Source: Anaeromyxobacter sp. (lineage in GTDB: Bacteria > Myxococcota > Myxococcia > Myxococcales > Anaeromyxobacteraceae). From it: 64,000 bases of DNA. Below, one piece after another: positions 33,433-45,766 of this stretch; the first letter of the stretch is position 1; each line of letters begins with the position of its first letter. The stretch covers positions 1-64,000 of the forward strand of contig JANYBC010000214.1 of assembly GCA_025360965.1 (NCBI GenBank), read 5' to 3'. Position numbers and translations under genes: made by a program. Under the pieces are notes generated by a model. The model was not told where the DNA came from. It did not search any database and worked only from the letters and a program-made list of their open reading frames with translations.

Positions 33433-33953
33433 CGAGAGAGGGCGGTGAGCCGCGCCTGCCACTCCGGCGAGAGACCGGCCTGACGCGCCCCTTTCACCAT
33501 CACTTCGAGGTAGGCCGGCGAGGGCGGGGCCTCGGCCGTCAGGCGCCGGCCGGCGGCGGCACGGAAGGCGACCGCCGGCAGCGGCGCGCTCCCGTCGAGC
33601 GGCTGCAGCGACACCTCCAGGGCGGTGTAGAGGCCGGAGACCGCCCCCTCCTTGTGCTCGACGAGGCCGCGGGCCGACCCCGGAACGGGGACCGCGAGCC
33701 CTTCCACGAACTGCCCGGGCGCCTCGGCGAGGCTGGCCACCGCCCCGCCCCAGTGCTTCGAGACCACGTCGAAGGCGAGCCGCCAGCCCGGCAGGCGCGC
33801 CGGCCGGGCCTTGGTGAAGTCGGGGACCACGTAGCCGTGGCTCCCGGCCCAGGTGGCGAAGGCGACCCGGTCGAGCGAGGAGCCATAGACGAACCAGGTG
33901 AAGTCGGCGCCGGCCTGGGCCTCGTGGGCCTTGCCGAAGATGGGGATGGACAT
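33429..33953 (-). CDS. Gamma-glutamylcyclotransferase-like (GGCT fold) protein
   Basis: FTWFVYGSSLDRVAF resembles the GGCT (F)AYGSNL motif; about 175 aa. Confidence 0.6.
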   Translation of the reverse strand: MSIPIFGKAHEAQAGADFTWFVYGSSLDRVAFATWAGSHGYVVPDFTKARPARLPGWRLAFDVVSKHWGGAVASLAEAPGQFVEGLAVPVPGSARGLVEHKEGAVSGLYTALEVSLQPLDGSAPLPAVAFRAAAGRRLTAEAPPSPAYLEVMVKGARQAGLSPEWQARLTALSR

Positions 33954-33963
33954 GCCCCACCAT

Positions 33964-35163
33964 CTAACCGGCCGGTGGCCTCGCCACCACCGGCAGCACG
34001 ATCGCCAGCGCCAGCACCCCGGCCATCACCGGCAGGGCCCCCAGATAGGAGCCGGTCAGGTCCTTCACCGCCGCCACGAAGATCGGCCCGGCCACGCCGG
34101 CCAGCCCCCAGGCCGAGAGGATCCAGCCGTAGGTGACGCCGAGGTGTCGGGTGCCGAACCAGTCGGCGCAGAGCGAGGGCATGGTGCCGAAGCCGCCGCC
34201 GTAGCAGAGCAGCACCAGCGCGAAGAGGGCAGCCACGGCCGGCAGGGCGTGGACGCCCCCCACCAGGGCGAAGACCGCCGCCTGCAGCCCGTAGATGAGG
34301 CCAAAGGCGAGCCGCCGGCCGAGCCGGTCGGAGAGGGCGCCCCAGAAGAAGCGCCCCAGCCCGTTGGCGACCGCGATGGCCCCGTAGACCGCCACCGCCC
34401 GGTCGGCAGGGATGCCGGTCAGCTCCTGGAGCAGCGGCACGGCGCTGGAGATGAAGAGGATGCCGGCGGTGACGTTGAGGAAGAGCATGGCCCAGAGGGC
34501 CCAGAACTGCGGCGTGCGCAGCGCCAGCGAGGGGGGCCAGCCATCGGCGGCCGGGGCGGCGGCGGTCGGACCGGCGCTGGCCGTGCCGCTGGCGCCGGCC
34601 GGCGGGTCTCGCAGCAGCGCGGCGGCGCCCAGCCCGACGACGCCGAAGACCAGCCCGGAGCCGGCGAAGCGCGCCCCGATCGCCTCGACGCCGACCATGG
34701 GCCCGAGCGCCCGCATCGCCAGGCTATAGAGAAAGGCGCCGAGCCCGAAGCCCATCACCACCAGCCCGGTGCCGAGGCCGCGCTGCGTTCGGAACCACTT
34801 GGCCACCGCCACCACCGGCGTCACGTAGCCGAGACCGAGCCCGAGGCCGCCCACCACGCCGTAGCTCAGGTAGAGCCAGGGGGCACCGAGGCGGGCCGTC
34901 CCGAGCCCGGCCGCCAGGTTGCCGAGCGCCCAGAGCGCGGCGCCGGCCAGCGCCACCGGCCGCGGGCCGTGCCGGTCCTGCAGCCTCCCCCCGGTGATGG
35001 CCCCGACGCCGAGGAAGAAGATGGCGGTGGAGAAGGCCCCGGTGGTGGTCCTGGCCGACCAGCCGTGTGCTGCCGCCAGGGGCTGGGCGAAGAGGCTCCA
35101 ACTGTAGACGGCGCCGAGGACCGCCATCAGGGCGGTGCCGGCGGCAGCGACGATCCAGCGCAT
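33964..35163 (-). CDS. MFS transporter, OFA (oxalate/formate antiporter)-like family
   Basis: 12-TM; WSLFAQPLAAAHGWS, GGRLQDRHGPR, LSYGVVGGLGLGLGYVTPVVAVAKWF. Confidence 0.88.
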   Translation of the reverse strand: MRWIVAAAGTALMAVLGAVYSWSLFAQPLAAAHGWSARTTTGAFSTAIFFLGVGAITGGRLQDRHGPRPVALAGAALWALGNLAAGLGTARLGAPWLYLSYGVVGGLGLGLGYVTPVVAVAKWFRTQRGLGTGLVVMGFGLGAFLYSLAMRALGPMVGVEAIGARFAGSGLVFGVVGLGAAALLRDPPAGASGTASAGPTAAAPAADGWPPSLALRTPQFWALWAMLFLNVTAGILFISSAVPLLQELTGIPADRAVAVYGAIAVANGLGRFFWGALSDRLGRRLAFGLIYGLQAAVFALVGGVHALPAVAALFALVLLCYGGGFGTMPSLCADWFGTRHLGVTYGWILSAWGLAGVAGPIFVAAVKDLTGSYLGALPVMAGVLALAIVLPVVARPPAG

Positions 35164-35264
35164 GCGCTTGTCGTGACACGGCCGGGTGGCCCCGTCGAGG
35201 GAGAAGCCCGCAGGAAGCAGGTCTCGAGTGCGCCGCGGCCGCGCCCGGCTTACACTGGCGGACC

Positions 35265-37373
35265 TTGCCGACGCGCAGACCGCCCGCCGACGCGCCCCCC
35301 GAGGCCCTCACCCCGGCCGAGCGGAAGCTCGTCGCCGAGGAGGAGGCGCTGCTGGCCGCGGTGCTGGCGGCGCTCTCCAGCCGCCGCACCGGGCGCGACG
35401 ACGGGGCCGAACTGGAGGGGCGGCTCCGAGAGCTGCGCGAGGAGGCGCAGGAGTTGACCGCCAAGGACCTACCGACCGTCTTCCAGGAGATGGGGCTGGT
35501 GCGGGCGGTGATGGAGCGGAGCCGCGGCGGCGCCCTCCCGGATCCGGCAGCCCCCTACTTCGCCCACCTGCGGCTGCGCGAGGGGAAGGAGGTGCGCGAC
35601 TACTGTCTGGGCCGCGCCACGTTTTATGACCGCGAGGCTGAGGTGCGGGTGGTCGACTGGCGGGCCGCGCCGGTGGCAGGGCTCTTCTACCGTTACCGCG
35701 ACGGCGAGGAGTACGAGGAGCCGTTCCCGGGGCGGGTGGCGCGCGGCGTCGTCGAGGCGCGACGGGTGGTGGTGATCGACCGCGGCCGGCTGGTCCGGAT
35801 CACCGCCGGCTCGACGGCGCTGCTGCGCGCCCCGGACGGCTGGCGGCGGGCCACGGTCTCCGGGGCCCGGCTCGGTGGCGGGGCCGGCACCGCGGCGCGG
35901 GCCGGCCTGCTCGGCGTCGGGGTCGGGGCCAGGGACCGGGCCGCCGACCCCGAGGTGACGGCGCTGCTCGACCGCGAGCAGTGGGAGGCGGTCAGCGCCC
36001 CGGCTTCGGAGCCGCTGCTGGTGCTCGGCAGCGCCGGCAGCGGCAAGACCACCGTGGCCCTGCACCGGCTCGCCCGGATCGCCGCCGCCGACCCGCGCCG
36101 CTACCCGGCTTCGCGCATCCAGGTGGTGGTGCCCGAGCCGGGGCTGGCGCGGCTGGCGCAGCGGCTGCTGGCGCCGCTCGGCCTCGACAAGGTGGCGGTC
36201 CGCACCCTCGACGACTGGGCCCGGGCGGCGTTCCAGTCGGCCTTCGCCACCCCGCCCCCGCGGCTCTGCGCCGAGCCTCCGGCGTTGGTCTCTCGCCTGA
36301 AGCGCCACCCGGCCCTCCACGCCGCGCTGGTCGCCCAGCCTCACCCGGCCGGCGCCGCGACCCTGCGCGGGCTGCGGCGTGATCTCGGCGACCTGCTGGT
36401 CGACCCGAAGTTCGTGGCCGGGGTGGTGGCGCGGGCCGAGGGCGATCTCCCCACCACCGCCATCGAGGAGGTGGTGCGCCACACCCGGCTGCAGCTGGCC
36501 GACCCGGCGGCGCAGGCGCTGGCCGGCATCGACCCGGAGCGGCTCGCCACCATCGACGGCCTCCCGGTCGACGAGGACACGCCCGAGGCGCTGGGCGGCA
36601 CGCTCGACGCCGAGGACCTGCCGCTGCTGATCTTCCTGGCCGCCCTGCGCGGCGGCAGCGGGGCGCGCCGGCTCTCGCATCTGGTGGTCGACGAGGCGGA
36701 GGACGTCTCGCTGGTGGAGCTGGCGGTGCTCGGCAGCTCGCTGGAGGGGGAGCGGAGCGTCACCATCGCCGGCGACGAGGCCCAGCAGACCTTCAGCTCC
36801 TACGCCGGCTGGCCCCAGGCGCTCGAGGCGGTCGGGGCGCCGCGGGCGGCCACGGTCCGGCTCGCCACCACCTACCGCTGCCCGGCCCCGGTGGCGGCGC
36901 TGGCCCACCATATCCTCGGTCCGCTCGCCCCGCCCGAGGCGCCGCGCGCCGGCAAGCAGGGCTCGCCGGTGGTCCGCTTCGACTTCCCCGGCGAGGCCCA
37001 CGCCCAGCTCTTCCTCTCCGGCGCCATCCGCGAGCTGCTGGAGCGCGAGCCGGAGGCCTCTGTGGCGGTGGTCGCCTCCTCGGCCGAGACGGCCCGCGGC
37101 TTCCACAAGCTGCTCGCCGACCTGCCCGAGGCCCGGCTGGCGCTCGACGGCGCCTTCGCCTTCAAGCCGGGGGTCGACGTCACCGACGTGGCCAGCGTCA
37201 AGGGGCTGGAGTTCGACTACGTGATCATCCCCGATGCCTCGGCCCGGGCCTACCCGGACGAGCCGGAGGCCCGCCGCCGCCTCCACGTGGCGGTGACGCG
37301 CACCGCCCACCAGCTCTGGATCGCCGCCACCGGGACACCGTCGCCGCTGCTGGCGTCGCTTCGGCCCGCTTGA
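35265..37373 (+). CDS. HelD-like superfamily 1 ATPase/helicase
   Basis: GSAGSGKTTVALHRLARI Walker A; YFAHLRLREGKEVRDYCLGRATFYD and VVDWRAAPVAGLFYRYRDGEEYEE HelD-like N-terminus; VDEAEDVS, VASVKGLEFDYVI, VAVTRTAHQLWI. TTG start assumed. Confidence 0.82.
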   Translation: MPTRRPPADAPPEALTPAERKLVAEEEALLAAVLAALSSRRTGRDDGAELEGRLRELREEAQELTAKDLPTVFQEMGLVRAVMERSRGGALPDPAAPYFAHLRLREGKEVRDYCLGRATFYDREAEVRVVDWRAAPVAGLFYRYRDGEEYEEPFPGRVARGVVEARRVVVIDRGRLVRITAGSTALLRAPDGWRRATVSGARLGGGAGTAARAGLLGVGVGARDRAADPEVTALLDREQWEAVSAPASEPLLVLGSAGSGKTTVALHRLARIAAADPRRYPASRIQVVVPEPGLARLAQRLLAPLGLDKVAVRTLDDWARAAFQSAFATPPPRLCAEPPALVSRLKRHPALHAALVAQPHPAGAATLRGLRRDLGDLLVDPKFVAGVVARAEGDLPTTAIEEVVRHTRLQLADPAAQALAGIDPERLATIDGLPVDEDTPEALGGTLDAEDLPLLIFLAALRGGSGARRLSHLVVDEAEDVSLVELAVLGSSLEGERSVTIAGDEAQQTFSSYAGWPQALEAVGAPRAATVRLATTYRCPAPVAALAHHILGPLAPPEAPRAGKQGSPVVRFDFPGEAHAQLFLSGAIRELLEREPEASVAVVASSAETARGFHKLLADLPEARLALDGAFAFKPGVDVTDVASVKGLEFDYVIIPDASARAYPDEPEARRRLHVAVTRTAHQLWIAATGTPSPLLASLRPA

Positions 37374-37524
37374 ACGCTGCGTGACCTAGCGTGACAATGG
37401 GTGGCGCGGCGGGTGCTCCGTCGGTATGTACCCGGGTGGGCTCTCGATCGGCGTGCCGATCGGCACAAGACTCGGCCCCCAGACCAACCCTTCTTACGAC
37501 CACCTGAACCAGGAGAGACGGCAC

Positions 37525-38022
37525 ATGGCCAACATCACCCTCGGCGGCAACCCCATCCACACCAGCGGCAACCTGCCGGCGGTCGGCGCCAAGGCGCCCG
37601 ACTTCAAGCTCACCGCCGGTGACCTGAAGGACCTCTCCCTCGCCGACTTCAAGGGCAAGAAGAAGGTGCTCAACATCGTGCCGTCGCTCGACACGCCGGT
37701 CTGCGCCACCTCGACCCGCAAGTTCAACGCCGACGCCGGCAAGCTCCCCAACGTGGTGGTGCTGGTGATCTCGGCCGACCTGCCCTTCGCCGCCAAGCGC
37801 TTCTGCACCACCGAGGGGCTGGCCAACGTCACCCCGCTCTCGACCTTCCGCTCCAGCTTCGCCAAGGACTACGGCATCGCGCTGGTCGACGGCGCGATGG
37901 CCGGCGTCACCGGCCGGGCCGTCATGGTCCTCGACGAGAACGACAAGGTGGTCTACGAGGAGCTGGTCCCGGAGATCAGGCAGGAGCCGAACTACGAGAA
38001 GGCGCTGGCCGCGCTCAAGTAG
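37525..38022 (+). CDS. tpx: Thiol peroxidase
   Basis: [27 protein letters not shown]; peroxidatic [15 protein letters not shown]; resolving KRFCTTEG. Confidence 0.96.
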   Translation: MANITLGGNPIHTSGNLPAVGAKAPDFKLTAGDLKDLSLADFKGKKKVLNIVPSLDTPVCATSTRKFNADAGKLPNVVVLVISADLPFAAKRFCTTEGLANVTPLSTFRSSFAKDYGIALVDGAMAGVTGRAVMVLDENDKVVYEELVPEIRQEPNYEKALAALK

Positions 38023-38047
38023 GGCGCCACCGAACCGCGCACCACCG

Positions 38048-38079
38048 CGCCGCCGCTCCACCTCGCGTGGACGGCGGCG
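38048..38079. terminator. Bidirectional hairpin between convergent tpx and ABC-F genes
   Basis: CGCCGCCG(C)TCCAC-CTCGC-GTGGACGGCGGCG stem with one bulge; no clear U-tract. Confidence 0.55.
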
Positions 38080-38082
38080 TCT

Positions 38083-40062
<1,980 letters not shown>

Positions 40063-40129
40063 CGGCAGCGGTCAGTATCGCGTCCCGGCGCGGGCGGCAA
40101 GCCGCGCGCCGGGCTCATCGGGCAGGCTG

Positions 40130-40762
40130 CTACATGTAGTAGCGGAGGAAGGCCAGGCCGTTGGTGCCGAAGTCGACGGCGGTGCTGCCGCCGCCGGTGC
40201 GGATGATCAGGCCGAGCTGACCTTCGATGCCGACCGAGAAGTGCGGGTCGGGCAGGTACTCCAGGCCGGCCGCCGGCAGCAGGCCGATGTCGACGCCGGT
40301 GTCGGAGGTGGAGGCGTTGGTGAGCGGGTCGGTGCGGCTCACCGTGGTGATGCCGAGGCCGAGACGGGCGCCCAGGTAGGCGTTGATCCGGTTGACCGGC
40401 TTCATGAGCATGAAGCCGCCGGCGCCGAACTCGATGCCGAAGGCGCTGTTGCCGCCGGTGCCGCGGGCGCCGGAGCGGCCCACGCCGAACCAGGGCTCGA
40501 TGCGGAACTTCCCGCCCAGGTCGATGGGGACGTAGAAGGCGACCAGGCCGCCGCCGGCGCCGGCGGAGGGGACCAGCGTGCTGCCCATGACGGCCAGGCC
40601 AACGCCGAGCTTCATGCCGTCATTGCTGGGCGGCGGGGGCGGCGGCTCGTCGTAGGTCTTCCTGGGGGGCGGGGGAGCGGCAGGGGCCGGAGCAGCGAAG
40701 GCCGGGGTGGCGCAAGCGAGCGCGGCGAGCAGCGTGAGGCGGTTCAGGGTGAGGAAGCTCAT
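40130..40762 (-). CDS. Outer-membrane beta-barrel-like protein
   Basis: MSFLTLNRLTLLAALACATPAFA signal peptide; Pro-rich linker; barrel-like strands; C-terminal FLRYYM. Confidence 0.75.
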   Translation of the reverse strand: MSFLTLNRLTLLAALACATPAFAAPAPAAPPPPRKTYDEPPPPPPSNDGMKLGVGLAVMGSTLVPSAGAGGGLVAFYVPIDLGGKFRIEPWFGVGRSGARGTGGNSAFGIEFGAGGFMLMKPVNRINAYLGARLGLGITTVSRTDPLTNASTSDTGVDIGLLPAAGLEYLPDPHFSVGIEGQLGLIIRTGGGSTAVDFGTNGLAFLRYYM

Positions 40763-40934
40763 GAATGATGACCTCGCATCAAGGGGAGGAGCAGGTTCGG
40801 CGCGGCAAGTCGCCACCATAGCCGACCGGCACCCCGGCGGCTCGCAGGAAAACAGGCTCCAAGAGGAGGCGTCACATCTGGCCGGCCCGGACCACGTGAC
40901 ACCGGCCTGCGGTCCCTGGCTCGCTGGCACCCCT

Positions 40935-42566
40935 TCAACCCTCGCGCTGGTGGGGGTAGGGCACCGAGCGCGGCGGATCGAAGTTCTCCTTGAGGCTCCG
41001 GATCGAGGTCCAGCGGATCAGGTTGGCGAGGCTGCCGGCCTTGTCGTTGGTGCCGGAGGCCCGGGCGCCGCCGAAGGGCTGCTGGCCCACCACGGCGCCG
41101 GTCGGCTTGTCGTTCAAGTAGAAGTTTCCGGCCGCGTCGGCCAGCTGGCCGGTGAGCCGGGCCAGCGCCCCGCGGTCGCGGGCGAAGACCGCGCCGGTCA
41201 ACGCGTAAGGCGAGGTCGAGTCGCAGAGCGCCACCGCCTCCTCGAGCCTGGCGTCGTCGTAGACCCAGAGGGTGAGCACCGGGCCGAAGATCTCCTCCTG
41301 CATCAGCTTCGAGCGCGGGTCGGTCGTCTCCACCACGGTGGGGGCCACGAACCAGCCGGTCGAGTCGTCGCAGGTGCCGCCGCAGTGGATGGTGTGGCCC
41401 GGGGTGGCCCGGGCATGGTCGAGGTAGCCCTTGATGCGCGTGAAGGCGTTCTTGTCGATGACCGCCGAGAAGAAGCTGCGGAAGTCCTCGACCGGGCCGA
41501 CGGCCAGCGCCGCCACCTCGGCCAGCAGCCGCTCCTTCAAGGCCGGCCAGAGCGAGCGGGGCACGTAGGCGCGCGAGGCGGCCGAGCACTTCTGCCCCTG
41601 GTACTCGAAGGCGCCGCGGCAGAGCGCCACCGCTGCCGCCTCCACGTCGGCCGAGGGATGGAGGAAGACGAAGTCCTTGCCGCCGGTCTCACCGACGATG
41701 CGCGGGTAGCCGCGGTACTTCTCGAGGTTGGCGGCGATGGTGCGCCACATCCCGTTGAAGACCGCGGTCGAGCCGGTGAAGTGGAGGCCGCCCAGCGCCG
41801 GGTGGGCCAGCGCCGCGTCGCCTACCGTGGCGCCCGGGCCGGGGACGAAGTTGATGACGCCGGGCGGCAGGCCGGCCTCCTCCAGCACCTTGAGGAGGTA
41901 CCAGTTGGAGAGGACCGCCGTGGAGGCCGGCTTCCAGACCACGCCGTTGCCCATCAGCGCAGGCGCGGTGGGGAGGTTGGCGGCGATGGCGGTGAAGTTG
42001 AAGGGGGTGAGGGCGAAGACGAACCCCTCCAGCGGCCGGTACTCGGTCCGGTTCCAGAGTCCGGGGGAGGAGACGGGCTGGTCGGCCAGGAGCTGCGCCA
42101 TGAAGTGCGGGTTCCAGCGCCAGAAGTCGATCACCTCGCAGGCCGCGTCGATCTCGGCCTGCTGCACCGTCTTTCCCTGGCCGAGCATGGTGGCGGCGTT
42201 GAGCGTGGCCCGCCACGGCCCCGCCGCAAGATCGGCCGCCTTGAGCAGGACGGCGGCGCGGTCGTGCGGTCCGAGCGCCGACCAGTCCTTGCGGGCCTTG
42301 ACGGCGGCCTCGGCGGCTGCGGCCACCTCGGCCGGGCCGGCCTGGTGGAAGCGGGCCAGCACCTGCTGGTGCCGGTGCGGGGCGCGCACCTCGGCGAGCC
42401 GGCCGGTCCGGACCTCCTTGCCGCCGATCACCAGCGGGATCTCGATCGGGTCGGCCGCCAGCGCCTTGAGCTTCGCCTGCAGCGACGCGCGCTCGGGCGT
42501 GCCGGGGGCGTGGGTCAGGTTCGGCTCGTTGCGGGGGGCGGGGATGCGGAAGCTGGCGTTGGACAT
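40935..42566 (-). CDS. pruA: L-glutamate gamma-semialdehyde (1-pyrroline-5-carboxylate) dehydrogenase
   Basis: MSNASFRIPAPRNEPNLTHAPGTPER; GETGGKDFVF; FEYQGQKCSAASRAYVP; GTNDKAGSLANLIRWTSIRSLKENFDPP. Confidence 0.93.
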   Translation of the reverse strand: MSNASFRIPAPRNEPNLTHAPGTPERASLQAKLKALAADPIEIPLVIGGKEVRTGRLAEVRAPHRHQQVLARFHQAGPAEVAAAAEAAVKARKDWSALGPHDRAAVLLKAADLAAGPWRATLNAATMLGQGKTVQQAEIDAACEVIDFWRWNPHFMAQLLADQPVSSPGLWNRTEYRPLEGFVFALTPFNFTAIAANLPTAPALMGNGVVWKPASTAVLSNWYLLKVLEEAGLPPGVINFVPGPGATVGDAALAHPALGGLHFTGSTAVFNGMWRTIAANLEKYRGYPRIVGETGGKDFVFLHPSADVEAAAVALCRGAFEYQGQKCSAASRAYVPRSLWPALKERLLAEVAALAVGPVEDFRSFFSAVIDKNAFTRIKGYLDHARATPGHTIHCGGTCDDSTGWFVAPTVVETTDPRSKLMQEEIFGPVLTLWVYDDARLEEAVALCDSTSPYALTGAVFARDRGALARLTGQLADAAGNFYLNDKPTGAVVGQQPFGGARASGTNDKAGSLANLIRWTSIRSLKENFDPPRSVPYPHQREG

Positions 42567-42682
42567 GCGGGCCTCGCGTGGGCGGGTGGCGGCGGGGAAG
42601 ATACTCCAGATCGCGGCAGGTCTTCGGCGCGTCATGCGTGGAGCGGTAGGCGGGCAAGTCACGGTAGGCTGCGCCTGTCACC

Positions 42683-43210
42683 TTGGTCCTCCTCATCCAG
42701 CTCCTCCTCTTCGCCGCCGTCTTCGCCGTTCGCTGGTGGCGGCTGGCCGGGCGCCACCTCGCTCCGGCGAGGTGGAGGTCGGCGACGCCGCGCTCGACGC
42801 CAGGTGGTTCGTGGTGGCCGGCCGCCCCGATCACCTGCGCTGGGCGCTCCACTCGGCCCCGCTTCGGGCTTCGCTGAAGCGGCTGCTGGCGCTGCCGATC
42901 AGCTGGTAATGGGCGTCGCGGGCTTGGTGGTCCCCTTCCCGGATCGCGAGACGCTGATCGCCGATAAGGCCGGTCTCTGGACCCGCTCCGCCCTCCTCGG
43001 GGCCCTGGTGGCCGCGGCCTGGTTCCTGGCGCTCCGCCTGCGCTTCGCCGGGACCGGCTGGCTCACCTGGCTCACCGCCGACTTCGTCTTCGTCGGCCTG
43101 GCCGGCATCCTCCTCTGCACCTCCCACGTCGCCCGCGCCCCCAACCTGGGACTCGGCTCGTACCACTCGACCCCGAGGGCGCCGGTGTGGACCGGGAGGT
43201 CACGCGGGGG
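42683..43210 (+). pseudogene. Possible decayed membrane protein spread over three reading frames
   Basis: TM segment LVLLIQLLLFAAVFAVRWWRL (frame of 42683), then VEVGDAALDARWFVVAGRPDHLRWALHSAPLRASLKRLLALPISW* in another frame (stop 42907-42909), then TAATG overlap into MGVAGLVVPFPDRETLIADKAGLWTRSALLGALVAAAWF with two TMs. Confidence 0.4.
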
Positions 43211-43269
43211 CTGGCGCCGACGAGCGCTCCCCGGTAGCGTTCCCTCTCCACGCTCCGCAGGGGGTTCAC

Positions 43270-43644
43270 ATGGTGAAGAGGCTCGGTGCCGTGCTCGTGC
43301 TGGTCGCGCTCTCCGGCTGCGGCGACGTCATCAAGGAGCTGCTCACCCAGGCCTCCTGCAACATCGCCACGGCCGGCATCTGCCTGGACTACAGCGGCCC
43401 CGCCGGCACCTCCCTCACCCGGTTCGAGACCACCTGCGCCACCTCGCTCGGGACCAACAGCTCGGCGGCCTGCCCGGGCGCCAACCGGATCGGCAGCTGC
43501 TCGCTCTCTCCCTTCACCGGGGTCACCGAGGCCATCCGCTACTACTCGGGGGCCCCGATGCCCTGGACGGTCCCCCTGGCGATCACCGACTGCGCCACCG
43601 CCGGGACCAAAGCCGGCGTCAGCGCCACCTTCACGCCCGGTTAG
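43270..43644 (+). CDS. Small hypothetical lipoprotein
   Basis: MVKRLGAVLVLVALSGCGDV lipobox; Cys-containing 124 aa. Confidence 0.65.
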   Translation: MVKRLGAVLVLVALSGCGDVIKELLTQASCNIATAGICLDYSGPAGTSLTRFETTCATSLGTNSSAACPGANRIGSCSLSPFTGVTEAIRYYSGAPMPWTVPLAITDCATAGTKAGVSATFTPG

Positions 43645-43686
43645 TGTCACACCCCTCGTCACGGAACACGCCCGCCGCCCGCGACA

Positions 43687-43705
43687 TGTCACGCCGCATG
43701 TGACA
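43687..43705. promoter_or_regulatory. Perfect palindrome, candidate upstream activator site for the ALDH operon
   Basis: TGTCAC-GCCGCAT-GTGACA, about 65 bp upstream of a sigma54-like promoter; another TGTCAC at 43645-43650. Confidence 0.5.
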
Positions 43706-43770
43706 GCGCGGCGATGACGCACCCGCCCTACGATCGAGCAAGTCCGACCGGTTGAGCGCCCGTGCGCGGA

Positions 43771-43786
43771 TGGCCCGCCCGTTGCT
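43771..43786 (+). promoter_or_regulatory. Sigma54 (RpoN) -24/-12 promoter for the aldehyde dehydrogenase gene
   Basis: TGGCCCGCCCGTTGCT: TGGC...TTGCT with exact GG-N10-GC spacing; about 53 bp before the ATG at 43839. Confidence 0.7.
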
Positions 43787-43838
43787 CTCCCTCCGTGCAG
43801 ACCCCCGCGCCGCGGTCTGGCGCTCACACGGAGCCACC

Positions 43839-45359
<1,521 letters not shown>

Positions 45360-45364
45360 CCTTC

Positions 45365-45757
45365 ATGGAGCTCCCGCCCCGCGTCGTCGCCACCGAGGCC
45401 GCCCTGGCGCTCATCGAGCGCCTGGCGGCCAAGCACGGGGAACTGCTCTTCCACCAGTCGGGAGGTTGCTGCGACGGGAGCGCGCCCATGTGCTTCCAGC
45501 GCGGCGAGCTGCTGGTCGGCGACTCCGACAAGCTGCTCGGTGAGATCGGGGGCCAGCCCTTCTACATGGGGCTGGCCCAGTTCGCCGCCTGGCGCCACAC
45601 CCAGCTGATCATCGACGTGGTTCCCGGTCGCGGCGGCATGTTCTCGCTGGAGGGGGTCGAGGGGGTCCGCTTCCTCACCCGCTCCCGCGTCTTCACCGAC
45701 GAGGAGCACGCCGCGCTGGTCGCCGCCGAGGGGCCGGAGCGGCTGCGGTACGGCTGA
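45365..45757 (+). CDS. DUF779 domain protein
   Basis: LLFHQSGGCCDGSAPMCFQRGEL, YMGLAQFAAWRHTQLIIDVVPGRGGMFSLE; family is commonly beside aldehyde dehydrogenases. Confidence 0.92.
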   Translation: MELPPRVVATEAALALIERLAAKHGELLFHQSGGCCDGSAPMCFQRGELLVGDSDKLLGEIGGQPFYMGLAQFAAWRHTQLIIDVVPGRGGMFSLEGVEGVRFLTRSRVFTDEEHAALVAAEGPERLRYG

Positions 45758-45766
45758 GCCGCCGGC

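Noticed and set aside
40869-40903. GTCAC...GTGAC inverted motif (cgtcacatctggccggcccggaccacgtgacac)
   Set aside because: Short arms, long GC-rich spacer, and position between two minus-strand genes; not distinguishable from chance.
40707-43703. 998-aa plus-strand ORF
   Set aside because: Mostly antisense to P5C dehydrogenase; only the short stretch after 42908 has plausible membrane-protein sequence, reported separately.
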